DNA of 64,000 nucleotides from Streptomyces luteolus (lineage in GTDB: Bacteria; Actinomycetota; Actinomycetes; Streptomycetales; Streptomycetaceae). Numbering within the stretch: position 1 is the first letter of the stretch; each line of letters starts with the position of its first letter. The DNA is taken from NCBI RefSeq assembly GCF_029968015.1, contig NZ_JASCIS010000003.1, positions 220,624 through 284,623 of the forward strand, given 5' to 3'. The position numbers and the translations under genes were made by a program. This document shows positions 8,073 to 15,983 of the stretch, in pieces. The notes beneath the pieces are model-generated. The model saw nothing but the letters and a program-made list of their open reading frames with translations. It was not told where the DNA came from and did not search any database.

Positions 8073-8392
8073 GCCCGAGGAGTGCGGGGCCGCTGGCCGA
8101 CGAGGCCGGGTGGCCGTGGCCCGCGGCGGCGCGGTCACGGCGCGGCGGCGGTGCGCTGCTGCCGCTCGCGGTCGGCGGCGCGATGCCGACCGCTCCGGCG
8201 CGGCAGGTCGCGGAGACCTCGCGGCACGTGCGCGACGAACTGGGCGCGTGGGGCCGGCGGCACCGCAATCCGTTCATAAGCGTCTCGACCCTCACCCTGG
8301 CCGTCTCCCCGACGGTGAAGATCACCGACCTGGGCCTGGTGGACGTCCTCGCGCGCGACTGGGCGCCGCAGGTGCTGGACTGCTGCCACTGA
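8060..8392 (+). pseudogene. Truncated divergent gene, 3' part only
   Basis: The codons from about 8190 to the stop at 8392 have strong G/C third positions and a natural composition (VAETSRHVRDELGAWGRR; ISVSTLTLAVSPTVKITDL; VDVLARDWAPQVLDCC). Upstream, the frame overlaps the antisense of the LacI remnant and turns into low-complexity Arg/Ala/Pro sequence, with a GTG at 8060 that lacks a ribosome site. I do not recognise the family. The gene seems to have lost its 5' end to the same deletion that beheaded the LacI gene. Confidence 0.4.
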
Positions 8393-8423
8393 CGGGTCGG
8401 GCCACGCGTGCGTGGTGATCGGA

Positions 8424-8450
8424 CCAATCCCTGGTCCGCCGTGTTCCGAA
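8424..8450 (+). promoter_or_regulatory. Putative SigK-type promoter of sigK
   Basis: CCAATCC at 8424-8430, a 16-bp spacer, then CGAAT at 8447-8451. The identical arrangement occurs before the molybdoenzyme gene at 10052-10079. It resembles the CCATCC / CGAAT type promoters described for mycobacterial SigK. It would give a leader of about 80-85 nt before the sigK start. Confidence 0.6.
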
Positions 8451-8540
8451 TGACCCGTGCAACGGTGATACGTGGGCCGTCCCGCACCGGGGCGGCCACC
8501 ATTCGAGGGAGGCCGGACACGTGGTGGACGAGGGCGTCGT

Positions 8541-9131
8541 ATGAGTCAGCCGGAAGAAGTCCCGTCGGCCTCGCGCGGGCGCGCGGGGCCCGAGTTGGAC
8601 GCGCTGCTCACAGAGGTGGCGCGCGGGGACCAGGAGTCCTTCGCCGGCCTCTACGACCGGGTGAGCGGTCCGGTCCTCGGACTGGTCCGCAGCCTGCTGC
8701 GTGATCCGGCGCAGTCGGAGGAAGTCATGCAGGAGGTCCTCGTCGAGGTCTGGCGGACGGCGGCCCGCTTCCGTCCGGACCGGGGCAGCGCCATGAACTG
8801 GGTGCTGACCCTCGCGCACCGGCGGGCGGTGGACCGGATCCGCTCCGTGCAGGCCCGCGTCGAACGAGAGCAGAAGGCCGCGCTGCTCGACCGGGTCCCG
8901 GAGTACGACGAGGTGACCGAGCAGGTCGAGACGCGCCTCGAACAGCAGCGTGTCCGACGCTGCCTGGGCGCGCTCACCAAGCTGCAGCGGGAGGCCGTGA
9001 CCCTCGCCTACTACCGGGGCCTGACCTCTCGCGAGGCCGCCGAACTTCTGACCCTTCCGCTCGGTACGGTCAAGACCCGCCTGCGGGACGGCCTGATCCG
9101 GCTGCGTGACTGCCTGGGGGTGAGCGTATGA
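8541..9131 (+). CDS. sigK: ECF RNA polymerase sigma factor, SigK type
   Basis: A 196-residue extracytoplasmic-function sigma factor. Region 2 (about 25-95) includes FAGLYDRVSGPVLGLV, DPAQSEEVMQEVLVEVW and the promoter-melting segment ALTLAHRRAVDRIRS-like TLAHRRAVDRIRS. Region 4 (about 130-190) has LTKLQREAVTLAYY, LTSREAAELLTLPLGTVK and the recognition helix TRLRDGLIRLR. Sequence and linkage to an RskA-type anti-sigma factor place it in the SigK group. ATG 8541 is chosen (MSQPEEVP) with GAGGG upstream; an earlier GTG-frame extension is Arg/Gly-rich. The stop overlaps the anti-sigma start by 4 bp (ATGA), coupling their translation. Confidence 0.9.
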   Translation: MSQPEEVPSASRGRAGPELDALLTEVARGDQESFAGLYDRVSGPVLGLVRSLLRDPAQSEEVMQEVLVEVWRTAARFRPDRGSAMNWVLTLAHRRAVDRIRSVQARVEREQKAALLDRVPEYDEVTEQVETRLEQQRVRRCLGALTKLQREAVTLAYYRGLTSREAAELLTLPLGTVKTRLRDGLIRLRDCLGVSV

Positions 9132-9877
9132 CCGCCGCCGATCTGCACACCGCGACCGGCGCGTACGTGCTGCACGCGCTGGAGCCCGCCGAACGTGCCG
9201 CGTTCGAGGGGCACTTGGCCGTCTGCGAGGCCTGTCAGCAGGAAGTGCGGGAGCTGTCCGCGACCGCCGCGCGGCTCGGTCTCGCCGTGGCCGCGACTCC
9301 CCCGGCCGCCCTAAAGGACCAGGTACTGCGCCGGATCACCACCGTCCGGCAGGCGCCCCCGCAGGTACCCGGGCGCGGCAGGTCGCGGCGGTCGTGGACG
9401 CGTTCGCTGCCGCGGCTCGCTCTCGCCGCCTGTCTGGCCGCCGCAGCGGCGCTCGGCGGGGTCGCGGTGTGGCAGCACCAGTCGGCGGAGGACGCCAGGG
9501 AGCAGGCGCGGGAGGCGCGGCAGCAGGCCGCGGACCTGACCGCGGTGCTCGCGGCGCCGGACGCGGAGAGCGCCACCGCGAAGCTCGGCGACGGCGCCAC
9601 CGGCACGGTGGTGGTCTCCCGCGCGCAGGACCGCGCGGCCTTCCTCGCCGCCGGGCTGCCGGACCTCCCGGAGGGCAAGGTGTACCAACTCTGGTTCGAC
9701 GACGGCGGAGAGATGCGCTCCGCGGGACTCGTGCGGACCGGCACGGACGACCGGAGCGCGACACTGATGGACGGCCCTGTCGGGAAGGCCTCCGGCATGG
9801 GCATCACCGTCGAGCCCGCAGGCGGCTCGCCCCGGCCCACCACCTCGCCCCTGGGTCTGATGCCCCTGCCCGCCTAG
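9128..9877 (+). CDS. rskA: Anti-sigma-K factor RskA
   Basis: A 249-residue single-pass membrane anti-sigma factor. The cytoplasmic N-terminal part carries a zinc-type anti-sigma motif, HLAVCEAC (His29, Cys33, Cys36). A transmembrane helix lies at about 96-118 (LALAACLAAAAALGGVAVW), followed by a short coiled segment (about 120-140) and an extracytoplasmic RskA domain with the GKVYQLWFDDGGEMRSAG block. In mycobacteria RskA holds SigK at the membrane and releases it by regulated proteolysis, apparently in response to redox signals. It overlaps sigK by 4 bp and is followed by a strong stem-loop. Confidence 0.9.
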   Translation: MTAADLHTATGAYVLHALEPAERAAFEGHLAVCEACQQEVRELSATAARLGLAVAATPPAALKDQVLRRITTVRQAPPQVPGRGRSRRSWTRSLPRLALAACLAAAAALGGVAVWQHQSAEDAREQAREARQQAADLTAVLAAPDAESATAKLGDGATGTVVVSRAQDRAAFLAAGLPDLPEGKVYQLWFDDGGEMRSAGLVRTGTDDRSATLMDGPVGKASGMGITVEPAGGSPRPTTSPLGLMPLPA

Positions 9878-9920
9878 GGCAGCTGCGGCGGTACGACGAC
9901 CCGTGCTGCGTGACGAGCCG

Positions 9921-9954
9921 CGACAGACCCGGTGGTGCGCCACCGGGTCTGTCG
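9921..9954 (+). terminator. Stem-loop after rskA
   Basis: A perfect inverted repeat with 15-bp arms (cgacagacccggtgg / ccaccgggtctgtcg) and a 4-nt loop tgcg, 43 bp after the rskA stop. It should separate sigK-rskA from the following gene, which has its own SigK-like promoter. Confidence 0.85.
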
Positions 9955-10051
9955 CTGAACGGGTGCTCCTCAGCTCGCGGTCCGCGGGCCGTCCGGTGGC
10001 CCTCCGGTGGGCCGTACGAGTTCACGGGAACCGACTCGATCGGGTGACAGA

Positions 10052-10079
10052 CCAATCCATGGGGTCGGCCGCCTCGAAT
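10052..10079 (+). promoter_or_regulatory. Putative SigK-type promoter; mRNA probably leaderless
   Basis: CCAATCC at 10052-10058, a 16-bp spacer, and CGAAT at 10075-10079, matching the element upstream of sigK in sequence and spacing. The -10-like box ends only 7 nt before the GTG at 10087, so transcription would begin at or next to the start codon. No Shine-Dalgarno sequence is needed in that case. Confidence 0.6.
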
Positions 10080-10086
10080 CAGGGGT

Positions 10087-11664
10087 GTGAGCACACGACG
10101 AGGCAGGGCAATCAGCGCCGCACGAGGCGTACTCACCGGTCTGGTGAGCGGCTACGCGGCCCTCGCGGTGGCGGAGCTCGTGTCGGTGGCCGTCCGGCCG
10201 GAGGCGAGTCCGCTCACCTCGGTGGGCGGTGCGGTCGTCGACCGCACCCCGACCGCCGTGAAGGACTGGGCGATCCGCCAGTTCGGCACCGCCGACAAGC
10301 TGGTGCTGCAGCTCGGCATCCTCGCGGTGCTCGCGCTGTTCGCCGCGTTCCTCGGCGTACTGGCGTTGCGGTACCGCCGTGGCGCCTCGCTCGGGGTGCT
10401 GGTCCTCGGTGTCGTCGGGGCCGTGGCGGCGACGGGTCGGCCGGACTCGGTGTCCGTGCTCGACGCCGTGCCGTCCCTGTGCGGGGCCGTCGTGGGCGCC
10501 GGAGTCCTGTACATCCTCTCCGGGCCTCTCGGCTCCCCGGCGTCCGCGCACGACGGCGGTGCCGGTGCCGGCGGCCCGGGCCGCCGGGGCTTTCTGCTCG
10601 CGACGGCCGGGGTCACGGCGGCCGCCACGGGCCTCGGCTACTTGGGGCGCCGCCTCAACGCCTCCTCGGCCGCGAGCGCCGAGGCGTCCAGGGCGGCTCT
10701 GCGCCTCCCCCGCCCGGCCTCACCGGCACCGGCACTCCCCCGCGGTGTGGACCTCAAGCTGCCCGGCCTGACTCCGTTCACTACGCCCAAGGGGCGCTTC
10801 TACCGCGTCGACACCGCCCTGGTGGTGCCGCGCGTGGACGCCGACAGCTGGCGGCTGCGCATCCACGGCAAGGGCGTGACCAATCCGCTCGACCTCGACT
10901 TCCGCGACCTCGTCGGCCGGGACCTGATCGAACGGGACATCACGCTGACCTGCGTCTCCAACGAGGTCGGCGGCCCTTACGTCAGCTCCGCCCGCTGGCT
11001 CGGCGTACGTCTGGACGAGCTGCTGGCGGAGGCCGGGGTGAAGCCGCCGTCCCGCGGTGGGCAGGCGGACCAGCTCGTGGCGCGCTCGGTCGACGGCATG
11101 ACGCTCGGCACCCCGGTGGAGACCATCATGGACGGCCGGGACGCGATGCTCGCCGTCGGGATGAACGGCGAACCCCTGCCGTTCAAGCACGGCTTCCCGG
11201 TCCGCATGCTCGTGCCCGGCCTGTTCGGATACGTCTCCGCCTGCAAGTGGATCCAGGACATCGAGCTGACCACCTTCGACGCCTACGACACGTACTGGGT
11301 GAAGCGGGACTGGGCGCGTGAGGCGCCGATCAAGACGCAGTCCCGGATCGACACGCCTCGGCCCTTCGCCCGTCTGAAGCCCGGTCAGGTAGTCGTCGCG
11401 GGGATCGCGTGGGCCCAGCACAAGGGGATCGAGCGGGTCGAGGTGCGGGTCGACGACGGCCCCTGGGAGGAGGCGGACCTGGCGGCCGAAGGGCCGCTCG
11501 ACACCTGGCGCCAGTGGAGCTGGCGCTGGCCCGCCACGCGCGGGGGCCACACCCTGCAGGTCCGCGCCACCGACCGCACCGGCTACACGCAGACCGACCG
11601 GCGCACCGGCACCGTCCCCGACGGCGCGACCGGACGGCACTCGGTGGTGGTCGACGTGAACTGA
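10087..11664 (+). CDS. Membrane-anchored sulfite-oxidase-like molybdopterin oxidoreductase
   Basis: A 525-residue protein. The N-terminal ~150 residues hold about four transmembrane helices (around 14-35, 75-97, 103-118 and 135-150). A second hydrophobic, twin-arginine-like segment follows (GRRGFLLATAG at about 167), then a sulfite-oxidase-family molybdenum-cofactor domain (about 215-410). The Moco-ligating Cys is Cys289 in LTCVSNEVGG, and the family triad region PVRMLVPGLFGYVSACKWI is present. The C-terminal part (about 420-525) is an immunoglobulin-like dimerisation domain. It probably acts outside the membrane, reducing oxidised substrates as MsrP-like proteins do; the substrate is unknown. 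It starts with GTG directly after a SigK-like promoter. Confidence 0.85.
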   Translation: MSTRRGRAISAARGVLTGLVSGYAALAVAELVSVAVRPEASPLTSVGGAVVDRTPTAVKDWAIRQFGTADKLVLQLGILAVLALFAAFLGVLALRYRRGASLGVLVLGVVGAVAATGRPDSVSVLDAVPSLCGAVVGAGVLYILSGPLGSPASAHDGGAGAGGPGRRGFLLATAGVTAAATGLGYLGRRLNASSAASAEASRAALRLPRPASPAPALPRGVDLKLPGLTPFTTPKGRFYRVDTALVVPRVDADSWRLRIHGKGVTNPLDLDFRDLVGRDLIERDITLTCVSNEVGGPYVSSARWLGVRLDELLAEAGVKPPSRGGQADQLVARSVDGMTLGTPVETIMDGRDAMLAVGMNGEPLPFKHGFPVRMLVPGLFGYVSACKWIQDIELTTFDAYDTYWVKRDWAREAPIKTQSRIDTPRPFARLKPGQVVVAGIAWAQHKGIERVEVRVDDGPWEEADLAAEGPLDTWRQWSWRWPATRGGHTLQVRATDRTGYTQTDRRTGTVPDGATGRHSVVVDVN

Positions 11665-11680
11665 CGCGCCGGTACCACCC

Positions 11681-11752
11681 GTTCCGCACACCTGCGAAGC
11701 CCAAGTTCCGCACACCTGCGAAGCCCAAGTTCCGAACACCTACGAAGCCCAA
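11681..11752. repeat. Three 24-bp direct repeats before the fasciclin gene
   Basis: Three head-to-tail copies of a 24-bp unit starting gttccgcacacctgcg; the first two are identical and the third has two substitutions. A fourth partial copy (gttccg) leads into the GAGGAGAG ribosome site of the fasciclin gene. They fill most of the 108-bp space between the molybdoenzyme and fasciclin genes. Confidence 0.9.
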
Positions 11753-11772
11753 GTTCCGACCGAGGAGAGATC

Positions 11773-12408
11773 ATGAGCAGCACACTCCGCATGCGCCGCG
11801 TCGCCCTCGCGGCCGCCGCCGCGATGGCCCTGCCACTGGCCCTGTCCGCCTGTTCCGACGGCGGCGACACCAGCGACCGGGCCGCGGGCACCACGAAGCC
11901 CGAGCAGCAGACGTCGAGCGCCGCCCCGGCCGACGAGCCGTTCGGCCCGGCCTGTGCCACGGTCCCGAAGGAAGGCGCGGGGAGCTTCTCCGGCATGGCC
12001 AAGGACCCCGTCGCCACGGCCGCCTCGAACAACCCGGCGCTGTCCACGCTGGTCAGTGCCGTGAAGAAGGCCGGACTCGTCGACACACTCAACAACGCGA
12101 AGGACATCACGGTGTTCGCGCCGACCAACGACGCGTTCGCCAAGATCCCGAAGGCCGACCTGGACAAGGTCCTCAACGACAAGGAGCAGCTCACCAAGAT
12201 CCTGACCTACCACGTGGTGGGCAAGAAGCTCACGCCTCAGCAGCTGGAGAAGGGATCCTTCGACACACTGGCGAAGAGCAAGCTGACGACGTCCGGTTCG
12301 GGTGAGTCGTACAAGGTCAACGACTCCGCGAACGTCGTCTGCGGCAACGTGCCGACCGCCAACGCGACCGTCTACATCGTCGACTCGGTCCTCATGCCCA
12401 AGATGTGA
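11773..12408 (+). CDS. Fasciclin (FAS1) domain lipoprotein
   Basis: A 211-residue secreted lipoprotein. The signal peptide has a lipobox Leu-Ser-Ala-Cys with Cys27 as the lipidation site. A Ser/Thr/Glu-rich linker follows, then a single FAS1 domain (about 75-208) with the conserved blocks ITVFAPTNDAFAKIP and LTYHVVGKKLTP. FAS1 domains mediate adhesion or ligand binding at the cell surface. The mycobacterial relatives Mpt70/Mpt83 are the main SigK targets, and here the gene lies 108 bp behind the SigK-promoted molybdoenzyme gene, so it is probably in the SigK regulon. The ATG at 11773 has a clear GAGGAGAG site. Confidence 0.92.
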   Translation: MSSTLRMRRVALAAAAAMALPLALSACSDGGDTSDRAAGTTKPEQQTSSAAPADEPFGPACATVPKEGAGSFSGMAKDPVATAASNNPALSTLVSAVKKAGLVDTLNNAKDITVFAPTNDAFAKIPKADLDKVLNDKEQLTKILTYHVVGKKLTPQQLEKGSFDTLAKSKLTTSGSGESYKVNDSANVVCGNVPTANATVYIVDSVLMPKM

Positions 12409-12426
12409 TCCGAGCAGACTGACGGG

Positions 12427-12463
12427 CCTCGGCCCCCTCCCTCGCAGCGGGAGGGGGCCGAGG
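12427..12463. terminator. Bidirectional stem-loop terminator
   Basis: A perfect inverted repeat with 15-bp arms (cctcggccccctccc / gggagggggccgagg) and a 7-nt loop, between the convergent fasciclin and aminotransferase genes; it ends 2 bp before the latter's stop codon. Confidence 0.85.
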
Positions 12464-12464
12464 T

Positions 12465-13730
12465 CTAGCGCCCGTGGCGGGCGGCCGCGGTGCCCATGCG
12501 GGTGATCGCCTCGGTGAGGACGTGCTGTGACGTCGCGAAGTTCAGGCGTACGTGGCCCGCTCCGCCCGTGCCGAAGATGTGGCCGGAGGAGAGCGCCACC
12601 CTGGCGTGCTCCAGGAAGAACTTGGCGGGTCCCGCCAGGTCCGTGACGATCGCGAGGTCGGCGGCCTCCTCTTCCGGTGCGAGGCCGAGAGCGCGGCAGT
12701 CGAGCCAGGCCAGGTACGTGCCCTCCGGCCTGGCGTAACCGACGCCCGGCAGATGGTCGGCGATCAGTCGGCCGAGGTGGGACCGGTTCGCGTCGAGGCC
12801 CGCGAGGAGGGCGTCGAGCCACTCGTCTCCGTGGCGGTAGGCCGCGGTGTGGGCGATGACGCCGAGGTAGCTGGCGCCGTGGTGGACCTCCTCGGGCATC
12901 CGGCGCAGATCGGCGGCGGCCTCGGGCCCGGCGAGGGCGAGCGCCGCCTTGATGCCCGCGAGGTTCCAGCCCTTGGTCGCCGACATGAGCGAGAAGGCGT
13001 CCTCGGCGCCGGGCAGGCTCAGGTAGGGCGTGAACGCGGCGCCCGGCAGGACGAGCGGTGCGTGGATCTCGTCGGCGACGACCCGGACCCCGTACCGCCG
13101 AGCGATCTCGGCGACGGCCGCGAGCTCCTCGTACGTATGCACCGTGCCGGTCGGGTTGTGGGGGTTGCTGAGGAGGTACGCGATCCTGCCTCGGGCGTTT
13201 CCTTCCCTGAGGCGTCGGAACGTCTCCTCCAGGACGGCCGGGTCGATGCGGAGGTCGGGGCCCAGCGGTGCCTCGACGATGCGGCGGTCGTCGTGCGTGA
13301 TGAAGGCGTAGAACGGCGCGTACACCGGGGAGTTGACGACGACGGGGTCGCCGGGGTCCGTGATCAGGCGCAGCACCTGGACCGCGCCCATCATGACGTC
13401 GGGGATCATCGCCGTGCGGTCGACCGCCACGCCGTCCCACTTCCAGCGGCGCGCGGCGAAACCGGCGAGGGACTCGGCGAACTCGGTTCCGGCGGGGTAT
13501 CCGGTGTCCCCGGCGGCGATGGCCTCGTACAGCGCGTCGGCGACCGGCCGGGCGAGGGGGACGTCCATCTCCGCGACCCACAGCGGCAGGACGTCCTGCG
13601 GATGGGCCCGCCACTTCATGCTGCGGCGCCGGCGCAGTTCGTCGAGGGAGAGCGCTTCCAGGGGGTTTGCACCGGCCCTGGCCGGCTCGGCCTCGGCGCC
13701 TGTCGCATCGTGCCCACCGTTGCTTGTCAT
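12465..13730 (-). CDS. MalY/PatB-family PLP-dependent C-S lyase/aminotransferase
   Basis: A 421-residue fold-type I PLP enzyme of the MalY/PatB branch (cystathionine beta-lyase-like). Visible signatures: [16 protein letters not shown] near the N-terminus, [33 protein letters not shown] and the Schiff-base lysine in [13 protein letters not shown]-terminal Arg-containing block [10 protein letters not shown] binds the substrate carboxylate. It would cleave cystathionine or related sulfur amino acids. The start is uncertain: ATG 13730 (MTSNGG) or ATG 13739 (MLKMTSN), neither with a strong ribosome site; the open frame further upstream is not homologous. Divergent from an MFS gene. Confidence 0.85.
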   Translation of the reverse strand: MTSNGGHDATGAEAEPARAGANPLEALSLDELRRRRSMKWRAHPQDVLPLWVAEMDVPLARPVADALYEAIAAGDTGYPAGTEFAESLAGFAARRWKWDGVAVDRTAMIPDVMMGAVQVLRLITDPGDPVVVNSPVYAPFYAFITHDDRRIVEAPLGPDLRIDPAVLEETFRRLREGNARGRIAYLLSNPHNPTGTVHTYEELAAVAEIARRYGVRVVADEIHAPLVLPGAAFTPYLSLPGAEDAFSLMSATKGWNLAGIKAALALAGPEAAADLRRMPEEVHHGASYLGVIAHTAAYRHGDEWLDALLAGLDANRSHLGRLIADHLPGVGYARPEGTYLAWLDCRALGLAPEEEAADLAIVTDLAGPAKFFLEHARVALSSGHIFGTGGAGHVRLNFATSQHVLTEAITRMGTAAARHGR

Positions 13731-13893
13731 CTTCAGCATTGGACTGCCGGTGGGGCGGCCGCGCAAGGGGCGGGCGGTCGGCACGTACACCCGGCGCCCC
13801 GGCGGAGGACCTGCGCCGCCGATGTCGGATGATGGGCCCGGAGCGCGTCTGCAACGGCCGCGACGACACCGCACACGACGACCGAGGGGGACC

Positions 13894-15105
13894 GTGAACG
13901 CCGTCGCGCAACGCGCCGTGATCGCCGCCGTACAAGTCCTCGGGCTCGCCGTCTGGTTCTCCATGTCGGCCGTGGTGCCGAGTCTGCGGACCGAGTGGGG
14001 GCTCGGCTCCACGGGTGCCGTGTGGCTGACCGCCTCCGTCCAGCTCGGGTTCGTGACCGGCGCGCTCACGTCCGCCGCGCTCACCCTCGCCGACCGGCTC
14101 CCCCCGCAGCGGCTCCTCGCGATCGGCTCGGCGCTCGCATCCGCGTGCACCGTGCTGCTCGCGGTGACGGTCGACCAGGCGGCGACCGCGTTCCCGCTGC
14201 GCTTCCTGACCGGCATGTGTCTGGCCGCGGTCTATCCGGTGGGCATGAAGCTGATGGCCTCCTGGTCCGGACGGGCCGAACGCGGCCGGAACATGGGCGT
14301 CCTGATCGGCGCCCTCACCCTCGGCTCGACGCTCCCCCACCTCATCGCGGGCCTCGGAAGCCTGCCCTGGCGAGGCGTCCTGCTGGCCGCTGCGGCCGCC
14401 GGGGCGCTCGCGTCCGTCGTGGCCTCCGCCTTCCTCCGCGTCGGCCCGCACGCCGCCCCGGCCGCGCCCGCCGGAAACCCCCGCTACGCCCTGACCATGT
14501 TCACCGAGCGCCGCCCCCGGCTGGCCAACCTCGGCTATTTCGGGCACATGTGGGAGCTGTACGCGCTGTGGACCTGGATCCCGGCCTACCTCTCCGCGAC
14601 GGCCGGGGCGGGGCGGCTCCCTGGGTCGGTGGGGACGGCGGTGTTCCTGACCATGGGGATCGGCGGAGTCGTCGGGTGTCTGCTCGGCGGCTGGGGCGCG
14701 GACCGGTTCGGCCGACCGTCCGCCGCCATGGCCGCCCTGCTCGTCAGCGGGCTCTGCTGCCTCCTGTCGCCGCTGATCGTGGACGCCTCGCCCGAGCTCC
14801 TCTTCGCGTTCTGCGCGGTGTGGGGTGCCGCTGTGATCGCCGACTCCGGGGTGTTCTCCACGTCCCTCAGCGAGGCCGTCGACCCGCGCTACGTCGGCAC
14901 CGCCCTCACCGCCCAGACGGCCATCGGGTTCGCCCTCACCGTCGTCAGCATCCAGCTCACCCCGCTCCTGGCCGATGCCTTCGGCTGGCGTTACGCGCTG
15001 CTGCTCCTGGCCCCGGGGCCGTTGGCCGGGGCCGTCGCCATGCGGGCGCTGAAGGGTGCCGAGCCGCTCCGGTTCGGGGGCGCGGTGGGCGAGCAGCGGG
15101 CATGA
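13894..15105 (+). CDS. Major facilitator superfamily transporter (CynX/NIMT-like)
   Basis: A 403-residue protein with about 12 transmembrane helices. The first helix reads [17 protein letters not shown]; the loop between helices 2 and 3 has [11 protein letters not shown], and [12 protein letters not shown] is the equivalent A-like motif in the second half. The CynX/NIMT subgroup covers cyanate and nitroimidazole-type exporters, but the substrate is not predictable. GTG 13894 is chosen because GAGGGGG precedes it by 6 nt, and the protein begins right before helix 1; the same frame is open about 560 bp upstream through antisense of the MalY-type gene. Confidence 0.85.
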   Translation: MNAVAQRAVIAAVQVLGLAVWFSMSAVVPSLRTEWGLGSTGAVWLTASVQLGFVTGALTSAALTLADRLPPQRLLAIGSALASACTVLLAVTVDQAATAFPLRFLTGMCLAAVYPVGMKLMASWSGRAERGRNMGVLIGALTLGSTLPHLIAGLGSLPWRGVLLAAAAAGALASVVASAFLRVGPHAAPAAPAGNPRYALTMFTERRPRLANLGYFGHMWELYALWTWIPAYLSATAGAGRLPGSVGTAVFLTMGIGGVVGCLLGGWGADRFGRPSAAMAALLVSGLCCLLSPLIVDASPELLFAFCAVWGAAVIADSGVFSTSLSEAVDPRYVGTALTAQTAIGFALTVVSIQLTPLLADAFGWRYALLLLAPGPLAGAVAMRALKGAEPLRFGGAVGEQRA

Positions 15106-15107
15106 AA

Positions 15108-15135
15108 GGGCCGGTCCGTTCGTACGGACCGGCCC
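15108..15135 (+). terminator. Stem-loop after the MFS gene
   Basis: A perfect inverted repeat with 12-bp arms (gggccggtccgt / acggaccggccc) and a 4-nt loop, 3 bp after the MFS stop codon. Confidence 0.8.
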
Positions 15136-15140
15136 GGCTT

Positions 15141-15196
15141 CCTTTCCGGTGGTGGCCCGGCCTTTCCGGTGGTGGCCAGGTTTCCTTTCCGGTGGT
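15141..15196. repeat. Three direct repeats of cctttccggtggt
   Basis: The 13-mer cctttccggtggt begins at 15141, 15161 and 15184; the first two copies extend to cctttccggtggtggcc. They sit between the terminator of the MFS gene and the end of the convergent SPW-repeat gene. Confidence 0.85.
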
Positions 15197-15223
15197 TCTG
15201 TCACGGCTCGGGGCCGTCCTGCG

Positions 15224-15664
15224 CTACCGCTTGGGGACGCTCCTCGATGCCGTACCGGCGCACAGCAGACCGAGGACCACGGCCACCGCACCGATGATGA
15301 TGTTGTTCAGGACGACACCCGCGTCCGGGCTCTCGCCGACGATCCACGGCGCGATGATCATCCAGGCGCCCATCGCGCAGAAGGCCCAGCTCAGGCCGTA
15401 CATGCGGTCCGGTGCCCGGGTGAACCCGAGGGCCAGCAGGGCGATGGCGATGCCGACGATCAGGTTGTGGGTGACCAGCGAGGGCTGACTGATCGTGTAG
15501 TGGAGTATCCAGGGGGACACGGCGCAGTACAGGCCGAGCAGGAACACCGGCCCGTCCACGAGCGCCACGTCGCGACCACCGAGCATGCGGTCGTACCGAT
15601 CCCGCATTTCGGGGACATCGGGGTGGGCTGCTATGTCACCTCTGGTGGGCTGCACATTGGCCAT
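15224..15664 (-). CDS. SPW-repeat membrane protein
   Basis: A 146-residue membrane protein with two copies of the SPW-type repeat: CAVSPWILHY at about 52-61 and MIIAPWIVGE at about 99-108, each followed by a transmembrane helix, four helices in all. SPW-repeat proteins are common in actinobacteria and some proteobacteria; their function is unknown. The N-terminal ~35 residues are cytoplasmic and charged (DVPEMRDRYDRMLGG). ATG 15664 has AAGGAGA 7 nt upstream, so it is preferred over the ATG at 15685. Confidence 0.85.
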   Translation of the reverse strand: MANVQPTRGDIAAHPDVPEMRDRYDRMLGGRDVALVDGPVFLLGLYCAVSPWILHYTISQPSLVTHNLIVGIAIALLALGFTRAPDRMYGLSWAFCAMGAWMIIAPWIVGESPDAGVVLNNIIIGAVAVVLGLLCAGTASRSVPKR

Positions 15665-15983
15665 GGCTCGTCTCCTTTGACTCACAGGCCGGACCGCGTC
15701 TGACGCGGTGTGCGGTGTGCGCCGCCTATGGACATTCTGCTCTTATATTTCCTTTATGTGTAGAGGTCGCCGGGTATCAGCTGATGCGTTCCGGTCACCC
15801 GGTGATTCCGACGAGAGACGACGATCCTCTCCTGCTACGCCCCGGCCCGAGGCCGGGGCGTAGCGAGTCGGCGTCGACGGTGCTGAGCGGAGGGGCCCGC
15901 TCCGCACCCGTCGGCCGTGTTGTCAGTGCCCCGCACTAGAGTTCCCATGACACACGGACCAGGGGACGAGGGGGACGACGACC
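15665..15983. other. Intergenic region between divergent genes with one stem-loop
   Basis: A 319-bp gap between the divergent SPW-repeat gene and the 700-residue membrane protein gene, so it should hold both promoters. It contains an unusually AT-rich patch at about 15733-15760 (ctcttatatttcctttatg), the lowest-GC stretch in this area, and the stem-loop at 15835-15863. I see no ORF with coding character. Confidence 0.6.
15835..15863. terminator. Stem-loop (ctacgccccggc / gccggggcgtag)
   Basis: A perfect inverted repeat with 12-bp arms and a 5-nt loop (ccgag), about 120 bp upstream of the next gene. With no gene ending nearby it could be a terminator-like insulator or an attenuator in a long leader. 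Confidence 0.5.

Noticed and set aside
11740..15291. 1183-codon minus-strand ORF
   Set aside because: It runs antisense through the fasciclin and MFS genes and out of frame through the MalY-type gene, with Arg/Gly/Pro-rich composition; a GC-rich frame shadow.
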